From Akanthomyces muscarius (Eukaryota > Ascomycota > Sordariomycetes > Hypocreales > Cordycipitaceae), in NCBI RefSeq assembly GCF_028009165.1, contig NC_079244.1, positions 3,038,001 to 3,102,000 of the forward strand: a stretch of 64,000 nucleotides of DNA. Reading direction: 5' to 3'. This document shows positions 14,380-26,105 of this stretch, piece after piece. Each line of letters opens with the position of its first letter. The first letter of the stretch is position 1. A program made the translations under genes and the position numbers. The notes under the pieces were generated by a model. The model searched no databases and was not told where the DNA came from. It worked only from the letters and a program-made list of their open reading frames with translations.

Positions 14380-15507
14380 TCATGGATAATCTTTGAACCC
14401 TGCGGACGGTCCATCCCGACTCGTCATGTAGCCAAACCGCTCTCCCTCCTGGAGAACCAGTGGCGGGATATCCTGGTTGTTCACAATCCTGTCAAACTGA
14501 TCTTCGTCCCTGTCCCAGACATCCTTTCCGTGCCGGACGGCGTTGGCAATCTTGTCTCGGTCTCTGTATTCTTCGTCATTCATCCAGCCGTGGGAGAAGC
14601 TGGCAATCTTGTTAAGGAACTGCTCCATAGTGGCAAAACAGCTGCTGCAGTGCCATCCGGCATTGTTCAGGACGCCCTTTTCCTGCTCGCGGAACCAAGG
14701 GAGGCCGCCATCGCCGTTGCGCAGGTTGGTGGGCTTGATGGTGCGCCACCCTTGGTAGAAGGTGGCCTGCGGGTGCTGCCACTCCGGCCCTGTGTGCAAG
14801 AACTGGAACGAATAGTAGTAAAACTTGGAGCCGAGCGTGAGGCGGCGCGGAAAGCTGCAGGTGCGGAGCACGAGCAGCGATTTGGGTCGCGGGATCTCGT
14901 CAACGTCGGAAACAACAATAACGTCGCCTTTTATCGGCGCTTTCGGGCCTTTTAATTGATTCATGGACTGCTCGAACATTGCGTCTCGTTGTAAATCCTC
15001 GTAGTCCCATGCGCGCTTCGGGTTGAACGACTTGGGATACGTCAATTCGTGGTAGATCATCTTATCGTGGTAGCGACGAAATCTGTCCCAATTGTCCGCA
15101 ATTACGAGTGGTTTCTTGTCCCCTTGAAACGTCTTTGGCGACTCAACAATGATGAAGTAGTCGACGTAATCGTATAGCGCGTGGAGGCGAATCTCGAGAA
15201 AATCGAGCTCGGTATTCACCATCATAAGGTCGTATACTTTGCGCTCGCCGGACGCGCGCTGTGGTGTATAAATGGAATAGCCATGCGCGGCGCAAAACTC
15301 GCGCGCTTCCCGCGACGCATAGTGCTGTGCGTGCTTCTCTTGTCGGTTCGACGTCGCTGTTAAAAAATCGAGCGGCGGAAGCGCAACGCTCGCAATCTCG
15401 TGCAGGCCGCTAGTGTAGGGCGAGGAGCGAAAGAAAGTCCACCATACCAGCGAGAAAAATGCCGCGAGGAGGATGATTCTCGAAGGCGATTTAGGAGACG
15501 TGATCAT
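14380..15507 (-). CDS. GT17-family N-acetylglucosaminyltransferase-like protein, 375 aa
   Basis: Single-exon gene. The product is a predicted type II membrane protein: short cytosolic N terminus, one membrane segment at about residues 11-27 (ILLAAFFSLVWWTFF), a stem and a luminal catalytic domain. The domain resembles glycosyltransferase family 17 (beta-1,4-mannosyl-glycoprotein GlcNAc-transferase type): KVYDLMMVNTELDFLEIRLHA, VDYFIIVESPKTFQG, and the acidic DVDE motif in VVSDVDEIPRP that probably binds the metal/nucleotide sugar. The C-terminal half contains GWHCSSCF and FSHGWM, also typical. In animals GT17 adds the bisecting GlcNAc of N-glycans; the fungal acceptor is not known from sequence. 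It is probably a Golgi protein. Confidence 0.88.
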   Translation of the reverse strand: MITSPKSPSRIILLAAFFSLVWWTFFRSSPYTSGLHEIASVALPPLDFLTATSNRQEKHAQHYASREAREFCAAHGYSIYTPQRASGERKVYDLMMVNTELDFLEIRLHALYDYVDYFIIVESPKTFQGDKKPLVIADNWDRFRRYHDKMIYHELTYPKSFNPKRAWDYEDLQRDAMFEQSMNQLKGPKAPIKGDVIVVSDVDEIPRPKSLLVLRTCSFPRRLTLGSKFYYYSFQFLHTGPEWQHPQATFYQGWRTIKPTNLRNGDGGLPWFREQEKGVLNNAGWHCSSCFATMEQFLNKIASFSHGWMNDEEYRDRDKIANAVRHGKDVWDRDEDQFDRIVNNQDIPPLVLQEGERFGYMTSRDGPSAGFKDYP

Positions 15508-16351
15508 GATTGCGCATCGGGAAAGCAGAGGACAGACAAGAGAAGAAGATGGGACAGCATATGCACCGTGTCTTGCGCCTGCGCAGAATCATCGTCGATC
15601 GCGGTTCTTTGCCCGACTGTAGCGTCACGTGCGCACAGCAGCCTTGTGCTGACGTAGGCCGTCAGCGCCCGTTGCGACCAATACGAGGTTTTCATCTAGA
15701 TTACTAGTTACACGACGAAAATATGTCCCCGATGTCCTGCATTCGATTTTTCTAGGAGTAAAAGTATAGTTCCAGTCACCGCTAACCAGTGCCAAGCCGG
15801 CAGCGCCATTCCAACACAGCGTCTGCCGTGTGGCTTAACAGTGAGGATCCGTTGTCCTCCATTATTACCCAGGCTGTAAGAGAAGCCTTTTCTCGACTTG
15901 TCGTCCCCGTGCTGGCCATGATATGCTGCCGTCGCTGAATTATCGAAACCGTTTGTTTAATTGCCGTAGGATCCCGCAGGCGATGACGACGTTCGGGGCT
16001 TGGCTGAAGCTTGGCAAAACGCCCCTGTCGAGCCCTACCAGTGGATGCGCATAACTCGGCATCTTCTCCGAAGCCCCTGAATCGCTCCCCAGCCTAATTA
16101 GCCTAGCCAAGCTATGCTAAGACATGCTGAGAAAATATTCACGGAAGCAGCATCGTCGCTAATGTGACATTTTGTATCAAATTCGCTATCCGCAATTACT
16201 AACTAACAGTTTAGTGAACTAGCGCTGGAGGACTCCGATCAGTGGCCTGGCCGCCGGCTCTTCTCCATGTCCCACATATTAAAAAAAGCTACCAATATGC
16301 CGAATTTTTTTTTTTTGGCAAGAATATGGAAATCAATAACCATGACACTAT
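15508..16351. other. intergenic region
   Basis: 840 bases between two minus-strand genes: promoter of the GT17 gene and the 3' end of the next. The only low-complexity element I see is a T run at about 16306-16315. No gene seen. Confidence 0.65.
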
Positions 16352-18553
16352 TTATCTGTAGGACCTTGATGCAGATTGACGGTATTCAGAACGAGGCTCG
16401 GTTCGCCTTTCCCAGCCACTCGGTTCACGCCTGTAAGCGCAATCTTGAGTCTCCGGACGTCTACCAGACTGCCTCCTCGGAGTGCTTGGTTCGTATTGGT
16501 CATAGAACTCGGACTCGGAGTCATCGGAATGGTAAGAATGAGAACGGTCACCCTCGCTCTCGGGGCTCACATGCCCCCGCCTGGACCATCCGTCGTCTTC
16601 AGGTCGCCCGCCGCGGCGCCTATGCGTTTGCTGTGGCACTGGGCCGAGCTTCGGACTCGGCGGCAGCTGCTCAACTGGACTCTGCGTCGCATATGATCGA
16701 GTTGTCCGCGGTACACCTTCTGGAGCCCTGCTGGTTTGCTGCGGCGCACGAGGAGCGGAGCGGCTATTATGTCTTGCGTAACCAAGCTTGGAGCTGGCTG
16801 TTCCATAGGTGTGCTGCGATGTCGAATACGTCTCTGGTTCCGAGTCGCTGAAAATCGGTTCACGGTCGTCGGTATATGACGCGGTCGACTCTGCCAACTC
16901 TGGAACCTCGCGAAAGCGGCGGCGAGGACCTGGGTGACGACTCGGACTCTCCGCCGTATCTGTGTCCTGAGAGAATCGAACTCCTGGATCAGCGTTCACG
17001 TTTGCACCACGGGTGGAATTTCCCGTCGGTTTGCGTAGAACAGGCGGCGCATTTGCTGCACGCTGCTGCACAGCCGGCTGTTGATGTGGCTGCGGTTGCT
17101 GATGTGGCCGAGCTTGGTGAGACTCATGAGTTTGGTGCGGCTCGGGAGGTGGATTGGGGTGATGGGGTCGCTGATGGGGCTGGATGGGCTGAGAGTGCTG
17201 AGAGTGCTGAGTTTGGTGAGGGGTTTGAAGGTCCTGGGGCGGCTGAGCTTGCTGAGGCTGCTCAGGCTGCCGAGGGCGCTGAACGTGTTGAGTCTGCTGA
17301 GGGTTGGGAAGGTGCTGAAGTGGCTGACGCTGCTGAGACTGCTGACGGTAGTCAAAGGCGTGAGATTTCTGAGGCTGCTGAGGCTGCTGAGCTTGGTGAG
17401 GCTGCTGAGCTTGGTGAGTTTGGCGAGGCTGCTGCGGCTTCTGCGGCTGCTGAAAGACCTGCGCTGGCTCAGAGTTCTGTTCCATATATAGGAAAACAGG
17501 TCGAAGGGGCTGCAATGGCTGCGCCTTCGTATTCCCGCAGCTCTGAGCAGGCTGAGCAATACGGGTCGTCTGCCCGCTCTGCACAAGATAGTACTGAGTC
17601 GACTGCGCGCCCTGGGGGCTTTGTATCGGTTGAGTGTACGACGGCGCCGTAATTTGCTGTCCCGAGTCTGCTTCGCGAGCTACCTGGGGATCTGGTGTGG
17701 GTTCCGCGGCCGGTTGTGCATGGATGGGCACTGGCGTCGCGTAGATGCCTTCGCGAGGGACGTGTCGCGGTACCTCGCCTTGCTGTGGCACAGGCCGGGC
17801 ATTGGACTCGACATGAGGTCTTGGAGGTGAGTTGGAGTTCTTTGGCGTTTGTTCTTTGTGCAAGGCCAAAGTATCCTCTCCTAATCTCAATCTCGGAACT
17901 CGTTCGTAAATGGCAATCATGGCTATCCGTTTCATCAGGGGCTTTTTTGACCTTTTGTGGGAAGTCGCCAGGACGACCTGATTCTTTTCTTTATCCTTGG
18001 TGTTCCGCTTATCTTTCCCGGCCCTTTTTTTTTCTTTGTCCGTTTTGTCTCTACTATCGCTATTTTCTTTATCGGGCGGGCCGAGCAGGTTGACACATAG
18101 TTCTTCAAGCTGCACCAGATCCCAGTCGAACCGATCGTATTTTTCGAGATCCTTGGTCTTTTTGTCTACCTTCCTCTGCAGTTCTGGGACGAGGCTGGCT
18201 TTGTGATCCTTTAGGTCTTCGCCGCTGTATACTGTGATATGTATCATTTGACCAGCTTCGACGTTGGCGTCTCTAATCCTGTACTGGCGGATACTATCCT
18301 CGATAACCTCACTTGTTATCTGCCAGAGATCTGAGTCTCCAGAGACCGGATCGCCCTTTTCAAATCCGACAAAGTGGTATTTTTCTAACATGTCTTCCGC
18401 TTGAGCTTTTCTCAGCGATCGATGACCAGATTGTCGCGCAGGTGCTTGGTTGTGCTGTCCGACGCTTGTGTGTTGCTGGTACGGCGGCGACTGTCGGTGT
18501 TTCTGCGGCTGTCGTACATAATCGCTGGTGATATCAAAACTGTAACGAGCCAT
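16352..18553 (-). CDS. Q/P/H-rich intrinsically disordered protein, 733 aa
   Basis: Single open frame from an ATG in good context (GCGACAATGGC). Residues about 50-170 look like a folded, mostly helical domain with an aromatic core (MLEKYHFVGFEKGDP, DLWQITSEVIEDSIRQYRI). A Lys/Asp/Glu-rich stretch follows (about 165-215). Residues about 280-500 are a long disordered region of Gln, Pro and His repeats (QQP, QPQQ and QTQH units), and the tail is rich in Ser, Arg, Asp and Glu. No signal peptide or membrane helix. I do not recognise a named family. The layout, a small N-terminal domain plus a prion-like tail, fits a fungal scaffold or RNA-associated protein, but that is inference only. Absence of an intron over 2.2 kb is unusual among its neighbours. 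Confidence 0.75.
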   Translation of the reverse strand: MARYSFDITSDYVRQPQKHRQSPPYQQHTSVGQHNQAPARQSGHRSLRKAQAEDMLEKYHFVGFEKGDPVSGDSDLWQITSEVIEDSIRQYRIRDANVEAGQMIHITVYSGEDLKDHKASLVPELQRKVDKKTKDLEKYDRFDWDLVQLEELCVNLLGPPDKENSDSRDKTDKEKKRAGKDKRNTKDKEKNQVVLATSHKRSKKPLMKRIAMIAIYERVPRLRLGEDTLALHKEQTPKNSNSPPRPHVESNARPVPQQGEVPRHVPREGIYATPVPIHAQPAAEPTPDPQVAREADSGQQITAPSYTQPIQSPQGAQSTQYYLVQSGQTTRIAQPAQSCGNTKAQPLQPLRPVFLYMEQNSEPAQVFQQPQKPQQPRQTHQAQQPHQAQQPQQPQKSHAFDYRQQSQQRQPLQHLPNPQQTQHVQRPRQPEQPQQAQPPQDLQTPHQTQHSQHSQPIQPHQRPHHPNPPPEPHQTHESHQARPHQQPQPHQQPAVQQRAANAPPVLRKPTGNSTRGANVNADPGVRFSQDTDTAESPSRHPGPRRRFREVPELAESTASYTDDREPIFSDSEPETYSTSQHTYGTASSKLGYARHNSRSAPRAPQQTSRAPEGVPRTTRSYATQSPVEQLPPSPKLGPVPQQTHRRRGGRPEDDGWSRRGHVSPESEGDRSHSYHSDDSESEFYDQYEPSTPRRQSGRRPETQDCAYRREPSGWERRTEPRSEYRQSASRSYR
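17060..17470 (-). repeat. imprecise trinucleotide-phase repeat coding Gln/Pro/His
   Basis: On the plus strand this reads as many imprecise copies of GCTGAG/GCTGAGG-like units; on the minus strand these are CAG/CCT-type codons giving the Q/P-rich part of the 733-residue protein. The period is mostly a multiple of three, so copy-number change would keep the frame. Confidence 0.8.
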
Positions 18554-21353
18554 ATTGTCGCGAGTGATAGCTACTATTACTAAATGAGGCTGTAAAGTAG
18601 CTGTTCTATAGTCTCTGTTGTTGGAGGGGTATTGCTATAACACAGATGCGAAGGTAAAAATAATATGGGTATTGAATTTGAAAACAGTAGAGAGAATGAA
18701 GATAAGAACATGAAGAAAAGCAGAAAAGAAAGAGAAAACTATGAGAAAGGGGAATTCACGTAATAATATACGTCTCTCCGAATGAGCATCTGTGGTAGCC
18801 TGCCCTGCTACGCTTACACCTCATCGTGTAATAACTGAGGCGGCCTGTATGTGCGTGCAGCGCCACCACAAATGCGCAACGGGCATTTTTCCACTTCCAA
18901 GACACCAACTTTGGCCAAGTACTATAGATCCTTCGCACAGTCCTTGGTATGAAACGCGTGAGGCCGCTCGACCATGTATTGATGCTAGGCATCAACCGGC
19001 GTGATGACCACCTCCCCATGTAGGCAGAGCGTGAACGCTCCCGTCATACTGTATATTTGACGCCTTGAGTAACAGTGAACCGTAGCCTTCTACATTGTAT
19101 GGGTGTAGTAGAGTTTGCCACTCAACGGTACACGTCTCCCAAGTTTCACTGCCACGTCCGTGATCACCTTGGGCTAAATCGGCCGGGAGGGCTGGACCGG
19201 AGATGCCGTCACTAGCGACGCCAGTTGACAAAAGGCAAAGAATATATGCCTCGCATTCAAAATGACATACTTGGGCCTACAGCGAGGGGGCGCTGAGGAT
19301 GCACGGCATCCTGCATAAGCAGGCTGAACCTCTAGGGATTGGCCATTTAGTCACGCGGCTGAGGCCGAAGAGCCACACTGCTGGCACAAGCAGTGGCGCA
19401 GTAGATGGGACGTATCAGGTGAAGGAAGAACTGGAAATTTGAACCAATAAAGCTAGACATTTGGCTTTCAGCCTCGGGGGCGGTGGCCTCCGTGTGTCTA
19501 CTATGTCGTGCCGCTGGCCGCCAACGAGGATGAGCACGTCCAATTCGCAGCCATGTGCCCTGTGATTTCTTGGGCGCGTGTTGATACGGGCGGTGGGAGG
19601 ACGAGGGTTCTGCCCGAAACCTTTAAATGCACGTATGTTATGGCTCCCTGGTCTCCGCAGATACGCCCGGACATAAAATAATCGCTTTCACAGATCGTAG
19701 TGGCTCAGTAATAGTTACGGTGATGCCTCCGGGTTGGCAAAGAGGGCGTTTTCTTCAAAAAAAGTGCCCATAGATTCGAGCAGTTTTTGACCAAATCGTC
19801 AACCAAGCCCAGTCAGTGCCGGCCTCCTCGAAGGGTAGCTGCAGCTCCGACCAGGCTGGCGCTTAGCAACTCGGGCTGACACGAAGGCTGCTATGCTGTT
19901 CCAATCCAAACGGAACAGACAAAAAACCCCAATGAGGTTGGCTTCACAAAGGCGGCAAGAGGAACTTAAATTTTTGAGACAAGGCACAATTGTCCAATAA
20001 CAACACGCCTGTCTTGGGTCCTTGCCAACAAAACAGCCGGGTGGGTGAGGGCTCTTGTGCGACTGGGTCAGCGACCTGCATAACCTTGACTACGGCGCCG
20101 ATGCCTTACAAAACGCCTTTCCTCGACCTAAAAGCTGTGCAAACTTCCCCGTGTCTCTGACTCATACATGCGGGAGGGCGATTGGGTAGACTCTTCCAGG
20201 CCCTTCGGAATTATCCCTTGTAACCCGTGACCCTGCGAAGATGTTACGGGTTGCAGCTGCTGAGCGATCAAGTAAAACCTGCCGGCTTATGATTTACTCC
20301 AGAATTACTATGACGTTTAAGCCGAAATGTCCACTTCCGTTCAAAACGCTCTGCCGTGCTTTAATTCCCCCCACGGCGGGGGTCAATCGACACCGGGTAT
20401 CGGGCCTTTCAACTGCCTATCCTTGTAACCTGGTTTGTCGGACCGACATTCTCACTAAGTCCGTCTTGGAAAGCAGTCGTTATGGAGATGGCTCCTTCTT
20501 CCGTCTCGCAAAATTCTCAAGCATATTTACTCAGTTATATGAAAGATATGATTAAGCAGAGGTGCTCTATGGTGAGCATAAGAACAGCGGTAGCAACGGA
20601 CTAACAAGAACTAATAGAAAATTAGACAGAGAAAAACAATAATGAGAACGAGGAAGAAATGGCTCATCTTTCACTATTTTTTCTTTAAACCCTTCAAATG
20701 GGTGACAAAAAAAGATGCCGCTTAAAGTAATAGAAGTGGTGGCTAAGTATTTATTTACCTATTATTATTTTGCTTATTTCCTTACTTTCTCTTATTCTTC
20801 CTATGCCGCCTTATTTCGCCTTATTTACCTTATTTCTCCCTTTTTTCCCAGCCTTTACTTTGTTTCTTTCTATAGTAGCAAGCAGTCACCGGCGCTTTTT
20901 TTGCTACACCACTGTATCTCCTTGCCCTTCTGTTACAGCCGATGGGTATTTAGTTGCCCCGCGCTGTACCCGCCAAGTTGCGTCAATGATGGACGCATCA
21001 CCCCCAAATTGTTCACAGCCCAGACTTGCAGGGCCCTCAAAGTAGCGCATGGATATAGGACCGAATTCATTCTGCAGAAAACACTCTTATGGACTAGCAA
21101 ACCAGCAGCTACTCCGCTTTCTCCGCGCTTTCCTGCGCTGGTCATAATCAGATGAGGGGTAAGGAAGGTTGCACTTGAACCGGGGTAGCGTCGCGATGGC
21201 CTTGTTTTCTTTTTGTCTTGCAGTTTGCTCCGATCGGAGGGGAGCTTCTTGATTGCTGAACACTATTAATATAAATACCGTCGCCGAGTGCCTTGTAATC
21301 GATGTAGACGATTTCTCATCCATTCGAACCAGCGACCCTCCTCAACAAGCACA
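18554..21353. other. divergent intergenic region, 2.8 kb
   Basis: Lies between the start of the disordered-protein gene (minus) and the start of the alpha-glucosidase gene (plus). Open frames here, including one of 146 codons at 20715-21155, are low-complexity pyrimidine-rich translations without any family resemblance. The last 100 bases contain a good TATA element for the alpha-glucosidase gene. I see no transposon, tRNA or 5S gene. Confidence 0.6.
21270..21277 (+). promoter_or_regulatory. TATA box of the alpha-glucosidase gene
   Basis: TATAAATA, 77 bases upstream of the ATG at 21354, the usual place for a TATA box in a strongly regulated fungal gene encoding a secreted hydrolase. Confidence 0.55.
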
Positions 21354-24060
21354 ATGAAGGGTCTATTCGCAGTTCTTCAAGCCACCTTGATAGCTGTGGC
21401 TAGCGCTGCCGTCGCTGATAATTCGGCCGCGGACAAGTGCCCTGGCTACAAGGCCTCCAACGTCAAAACATCTGCTCATGGCCTCACGGCCGACTTGAAA
21501 CTCGCGGGCAAAGCCTGCAATGCCTTTAGCAAGGATGTCGAGCGTTTGAAGCTCGTCGTCAGCTACGACACTGGTAAGCCGCCGCCGCCGCACTTACACC
21601 ATTTCCCTGACCTCAATTGACAACTTCCCCACAGCCGAACGAATCCATGTCCAAATCGTCGACGCCGACGAGCAAGTGTACCAGGTGCCCGAGTCCGTCT
21701 TCCCGCGCCCTCCCTCTGGTGGCGCAGACCACAAGTCTTCGGCTCTCAAGTTCGACTACAAGAGCAACCCGTTCTCCTTCAAGGTCTCGCGCACCAAGAC
21801 GGGCGAGATACTCTTCGACTCCTCGGCGGCGTCTCTCGTCTTCGAATCGCAGTATCTGCGCCTGCGCACATGGCTGCCTGCGTCGCCCAATCTGTATGGT
21901 CTCGGCGAGCATACGGACAGCATGCGGCTCCCGACGGCCGGCTACACGCGCACCCTATGGAACCTCGACAACCCGGGCGTCGGACAGAACCAGAACCTGT
22001 ACGGCAGCCATCCCATCTACTTTGACCACCGCGAGGAGAGCGGCACGCATGGCGTCTTCTTTCTCAACTCCAACGGTATGGATATCAAGATTGACAGCGA
22101 CGCTCACGGCCAGTACCTCGAGTACAACACAATTGGCGGTGTCTTTGACTTTTACTTTCTCGCGGGCCCGTCGCCGATTGAAGTCAGCAAGCAGTATGCC
22201 CAGGTCGCAGGTCTGCCAGCGCTGACACCGTACTCTGGTCTCGGCTTTCACAACTGTCGCTGGGGATACGCCACCATTGATGAGGTGGCTGAGGTCGTCG
22301 CCAACTACAGCGCCGCCAAGATTCCTCTCGAGACGATGTGGACGGATATAGACTACATGGAGGGCCGTGCTGTAAGTGATGTGCCGACCTCCATGGAAGC
22401 GTATTGCTCTAACAACCTCTAGGTATTTTCTCTTGATCCCAAAAATTTCCCTCTCGACAAGGTGCGCAGCTTTGTCACAGGGCTGCACGACAATGGGCAA
22501 AAGTACGTTGTTATGGTTGACCCTGCCGTGGCCGCCAAAAACTATGCGCCGTTTCACCGAGGTGTCGACAGTAACGCCTTCATGATGTTCAAGGGCGACG
22601 TCTACCGCGGCGTCGTCTGGCCTGGACCTGCCTCCTACCCAGACTGGTTTGCGGTCAACACCACCTCGTACTGGAACAATGAATTTGCAGAGTTCTTCTC
22701 CCCAGAGACGGGTGTCGATATCGACTACCTGTGGATCGACATGAACGAGCCCTCCAACTTTTGCGAGTTTCCGTGCGACAACCCGCACCGCCGCCGCGAA
22801 CTCGGCCCCTCGCAGCAGCAGCAGGTCATCCGGGGTGACGTCGAGTCCCGTGAGGAGGCCCTCCACAAAGGTCTTCCTGACCGCGACCTCTTGTTCCCCA
22901 AATACCACATTAACAACCAGGATGGCGGCCTGCCCAACAAGACGGCCCGTCCGGATCTCATCCACGCTAACGGCCTGACCCTCTATGACACGCACAACCT
23001 CTACGGTACAATGATGTCTTCCTTTTCCCGCGCCGCCATGGTTGCCCGCCGCCCAGCCAAACGACCACTCGTAATTACACGCTCGACTTTTGCTGGCGCC
23101 GGCACGCACGTCAGCCACTGGCTCGGCGACAACCTATCGACCTGGGACCACTATCTCTGGAGCATTCGCGGTATGCTCGCCTTTGCCTCGTTCTTTCAGG
23201 TGCCCGTCGTAGGTTCCGACGTGTGCGGCTTCGGCGACAACACCACTGAAACGTTGTGCGCACGCTGGGCCATGCTCGGCGCCTTCCAGCCGTTTTATCG
23301 CAACCACAACTCTCTCGGACAGGTGTCGCAGGAGTTCTACCGCTGGCCCTCCGTCACGCAGGCCGCGCGCAAGGCCATCGATATTCGTTACCGCCTCCTC
23401 GACTACTTTTATACGGCCCTCCACGAGCAGTCCAGCTCGGGCACGCCCTGCCTTAACCCCATGTTCTTCCTCTACCCGCAGGATAAGGCGACCTACGGCC
23501 TCGACGCCCAGTTCTTCTACGGACCCTCGTTGCTTGTCGCGCCCGTCATTGGCGAGAACAGTAACGAAGCCAGCTTCTACCTCCCCAAGGACACATTCTA
23601 CGACTTTTACACGCACGAAAAGGTCGTCGGCGAGGGCAAAATCGTCACCCGGCCGGACCAGAAGCTCGACGACCTGCCGCTCCTGCTGCGCGGCGGCACC
23701 ATTGTGCCTCTGCGCGTGCAGTCGGCCATGACGACGGCCGAGGTCCGCCAGCAAGACTTTGAGCTGCTGCTCGCGCTCGACGACAAGGGCGAGGCGTCGG
23801 GCAGCCTGTACCTGGACGACGGCGAGTCGATGGACCAGCACGGCAAGACGACGCTAATCAACTTTACGTACAAGGACGGCGTGCTCCAGGGCAGCGGCAC
23901 CTTTGGCTACGTGACCAAGAGCGCCATCAGCAAGGTAACCGTGCTGGGCGGCGGCAAGGCTGCGTCTGCTGCAGCCACCACCAAGACGAGCAGCTCTGCA
24001 GAAGTCAAGCAGGAACTGTCTGGTGCCTTTACGATTGATGTCACCAAGCTCCTGGCTTAG
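21354..24060 (+). CDS. secreted GH31 alpha-glucosidase, three exons, 864 aa
   Basis: Releases glucose from the non-reducing end of maltose and related alpha-glucans. Exons 21354-21573, 21635-22371 and 22423-24060; introns of 61 and 51 bases; 865 codons including the stop. An N-terminal signal peptide ([21 protein letters not shown]) sends it to the secretory pathway. The family signature [10 protein letters not shown] holds the nucleophile Asp at about residue 425, and HWLGDN holds the acid/base Asp at about 555. After the barrel come the usual beta-sandwich domains ([35 protein letters not shown]). There are several N-glycosylation sequons. Length is normal for extracellular fungal alpha-glucosidases. 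It converges on the AsnRS gene with only 221 bases between the stops. Expression is probably carbon-regulated, but I see no clear operator. Confidence 0.95.
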
Positions 24061-24281
24061 GGATAGAACCTTGAAAGCAGTTTATAACATGAAGGATACG
24101 CATTAAATGGGTAAAATGACTACATCTAAATTGAATATCCATTCTAGTATCTAGATTGGCCTAGACCATCTGTTTATCCTGTCACATTAGCTCGTGTGCC
24201 AGTTTTCCGTCCTTTGTTCCTCCGTATTTCCATTTCCACATGATTCATAAAATAGCAAATCGACTCGTCCAATTGCTGTAT

Positions 24282-26105
24282 TTACGGCTTGCAGCGGCCC
24301 ATGAAGCGAGGGTACAGGCATGTCGTACGGACAGTGTGCTGGTTGGCCATCCAGGCGAGGAAACGCTCGAGACCAAGACCATATCCACCGTGGGGGGAGG
24401 TGCCATACCTAATCATGTTAGCTGTTCATCTTGACACAATACTTCTTTCTTTTATCAACACGTACTTGCGCTGGTCAGTGTACCAGTAGTAGTCCTTGGC
24501 ATCGATGCCCTGGTTCTTGTAGGCCTGGAGGAGCTCGTCCAGGTCCTCCATCCTCATGGAGCCGCCGACAATCTCGCCGACGCCGGGCATGAGGCAGTCG
24601 ACGCTCTCGGTGACGCGCCTGTCGTTGGGGTCCTTTTTCATGTAGAAGGCCTTGATCTCGGCGGGGAAGTGGGTGAGGAAGATGGGGCGGTTGATGGCAT
24701 CGGTCATTTTGCGCTCGGCAGCCTCGGCAATGTCGTCGCCAAAGACGTGCGGCTTGTCCTCCTCGTTGAGGATGGGGGGATCCTGGGCGTTGAGCCAGTC
24801 GATGGCGTCGCTGTAGCGCATGCGCATGAACGGCCGCGCGGGGCGGGCGAAGCCGGGGTTGAGCTCGCGCAGAAAGGCGGCTGTCTCGGGGTCGCTGAGG
24901 ACGCTGTCAATGACGCGGCACATGAGCTCCTCGAGGTGCTCGAGGAGCTCGTCAAAGGTGACAAAGTCGAGCTCGGCCTCGACGTGGCTGTACTCGGACA
25001 GGTGGCGCCTGGTCAGGGACTTTTCGGCGCGGAAGGATTTCTCGATGCAGTAGACGTTGCCGAGGCTGGGGAGGACCGTCTCGAGGTAGAGCTGCGAGGA
25101 CTGGGTGAGGTAGGCCTCCTCGTCGTAGTAGGGCACCTTGAACAGGGTGGCGCCGCCCTCGACCTGCGTTTGCACGAGCGCAGGCGGCGACACCTTGACG
25201 AAGCGCATGTCGTTGTACGTCTTGATAAATGCCCACTCGACCTGCGAGCGCAGCTTCATGAGCGAGGCGGCGTTGTCGCCGCGCAGCACCAGGTGGCGGT
25301 TGTCGAGCATGCCCTGGTCCCACTGGTTCTGCGAGACGGACACCTTGTTGGTGATGGCCTCGTCGTCGCCGGGCGAGGCGCCAATCACCTCAAAGTAGTC
25401 GACGTGCAGCTCGCGGTCGTCGGGCGCCTGCTGGCCGGCCGGCACCTTGCGCATCTCGCCGTAGAGCGTCAGCGAGGTGCCCTGCGCAAACGTCAGGGCG
25501 TCGTACGTCTTGGTCAGGTCGCCGGCCTGCAGCACGCACTGCAAGTGGCCGTAGCCGTCAATCAGCGTGATAAAGGTGGCCTGCTTCTGGGGCCGCAGGC
25601 GGTGGATGCGGCCCGAGACCTTGACGCGGGCGCCCTTTTTGTCGCCGTCGCCGAGCTCGACGTCCTTTTTGCCGATGCCCATCTTGACGGCCTTGGGCAG
25701 CGAGGCGTCCTCGGTCAGGACAATCTTCTTGGCGGCCTCGAGGTTGTCGAGACGGGCCTTTTTCTTGGCGTCCTCGGCGGCCTGCGCGGCCTGCTGCTTG
25801 ACGAGCTTCTTCTTGTGGATGTCGAGCACGCTCTGGGCCTTTTTCACCGCGCTCTTGGCCGGCTCCTTCCAGGCCAGGCGGGCCGCGGGGTCCTCGCCCT
25901 CGGCCAGGGCGCCGGTGACGGAGGCGCGCGAGAGGAACTGCGTGCCGGGGCTGTCAATCTTTTGGATGTAGGCAAAGGGGAGCGTCTTGAAGGGCTTGGC
26001 CTCGGTGCCGTCAGCGGTGGGCTCGTCGACGCCGACATCAGTGTCGACGTAGCAGATGTCGCCGCTGCCCTTGACCCGCTCAGCGAGTTCCTGAACGGCA
26101 GCCAT
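24282..26105 (-). CDS. cytosolic asparaginyl-tRNA synthetase, 588 aa
   Basis: Charges tRNA-Asn with asparagine; class IIb synthetase, homologous to yeast DED81. Exon 1 is 26105-24466; a 57-base intron (GTACGT...GATTAG) leads to exon 2, 24408-24282, which codes the last 42 residues including motif 3 ([13 protein letters not shown]). The N-terminal part has a fungal/eukaryotic appended domain and a Lys/Ala-rich helix ([19 protein letters not shown]) that may bind tRNA. An OB-fold anticodon-binding domain ([14 protein letters not shown]) follows, then the catalytic core with motif 2 in [21 protein letters not shown]. Start chosen at MAAVQEL. The frame stays open upstream but has no further ATG and no convincing targeting sequence, so I favour the cytosolic form only. 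Confidence 0.95.

Noticed and set aside
17060..17470. CRISPR-like or mobile repeat array
   Set aside because: The periodicity is codon-based and explained by the Gln/Pro-rich coding region on the other strand.
20715..21155. 146-codon open frame in the spacer before the alpha-glucosidase
   Set aside because: Phe/Tyr/Ser-rich translation of a T/C-rich tract, with no homology I can see; more likely promoter DNA.
21955..23118. 387-codon open frame on the minus strand opposite the GH31 gene
   Set aside because: Antisense shadow of the alpha-glucosidase; no recognisable motif.
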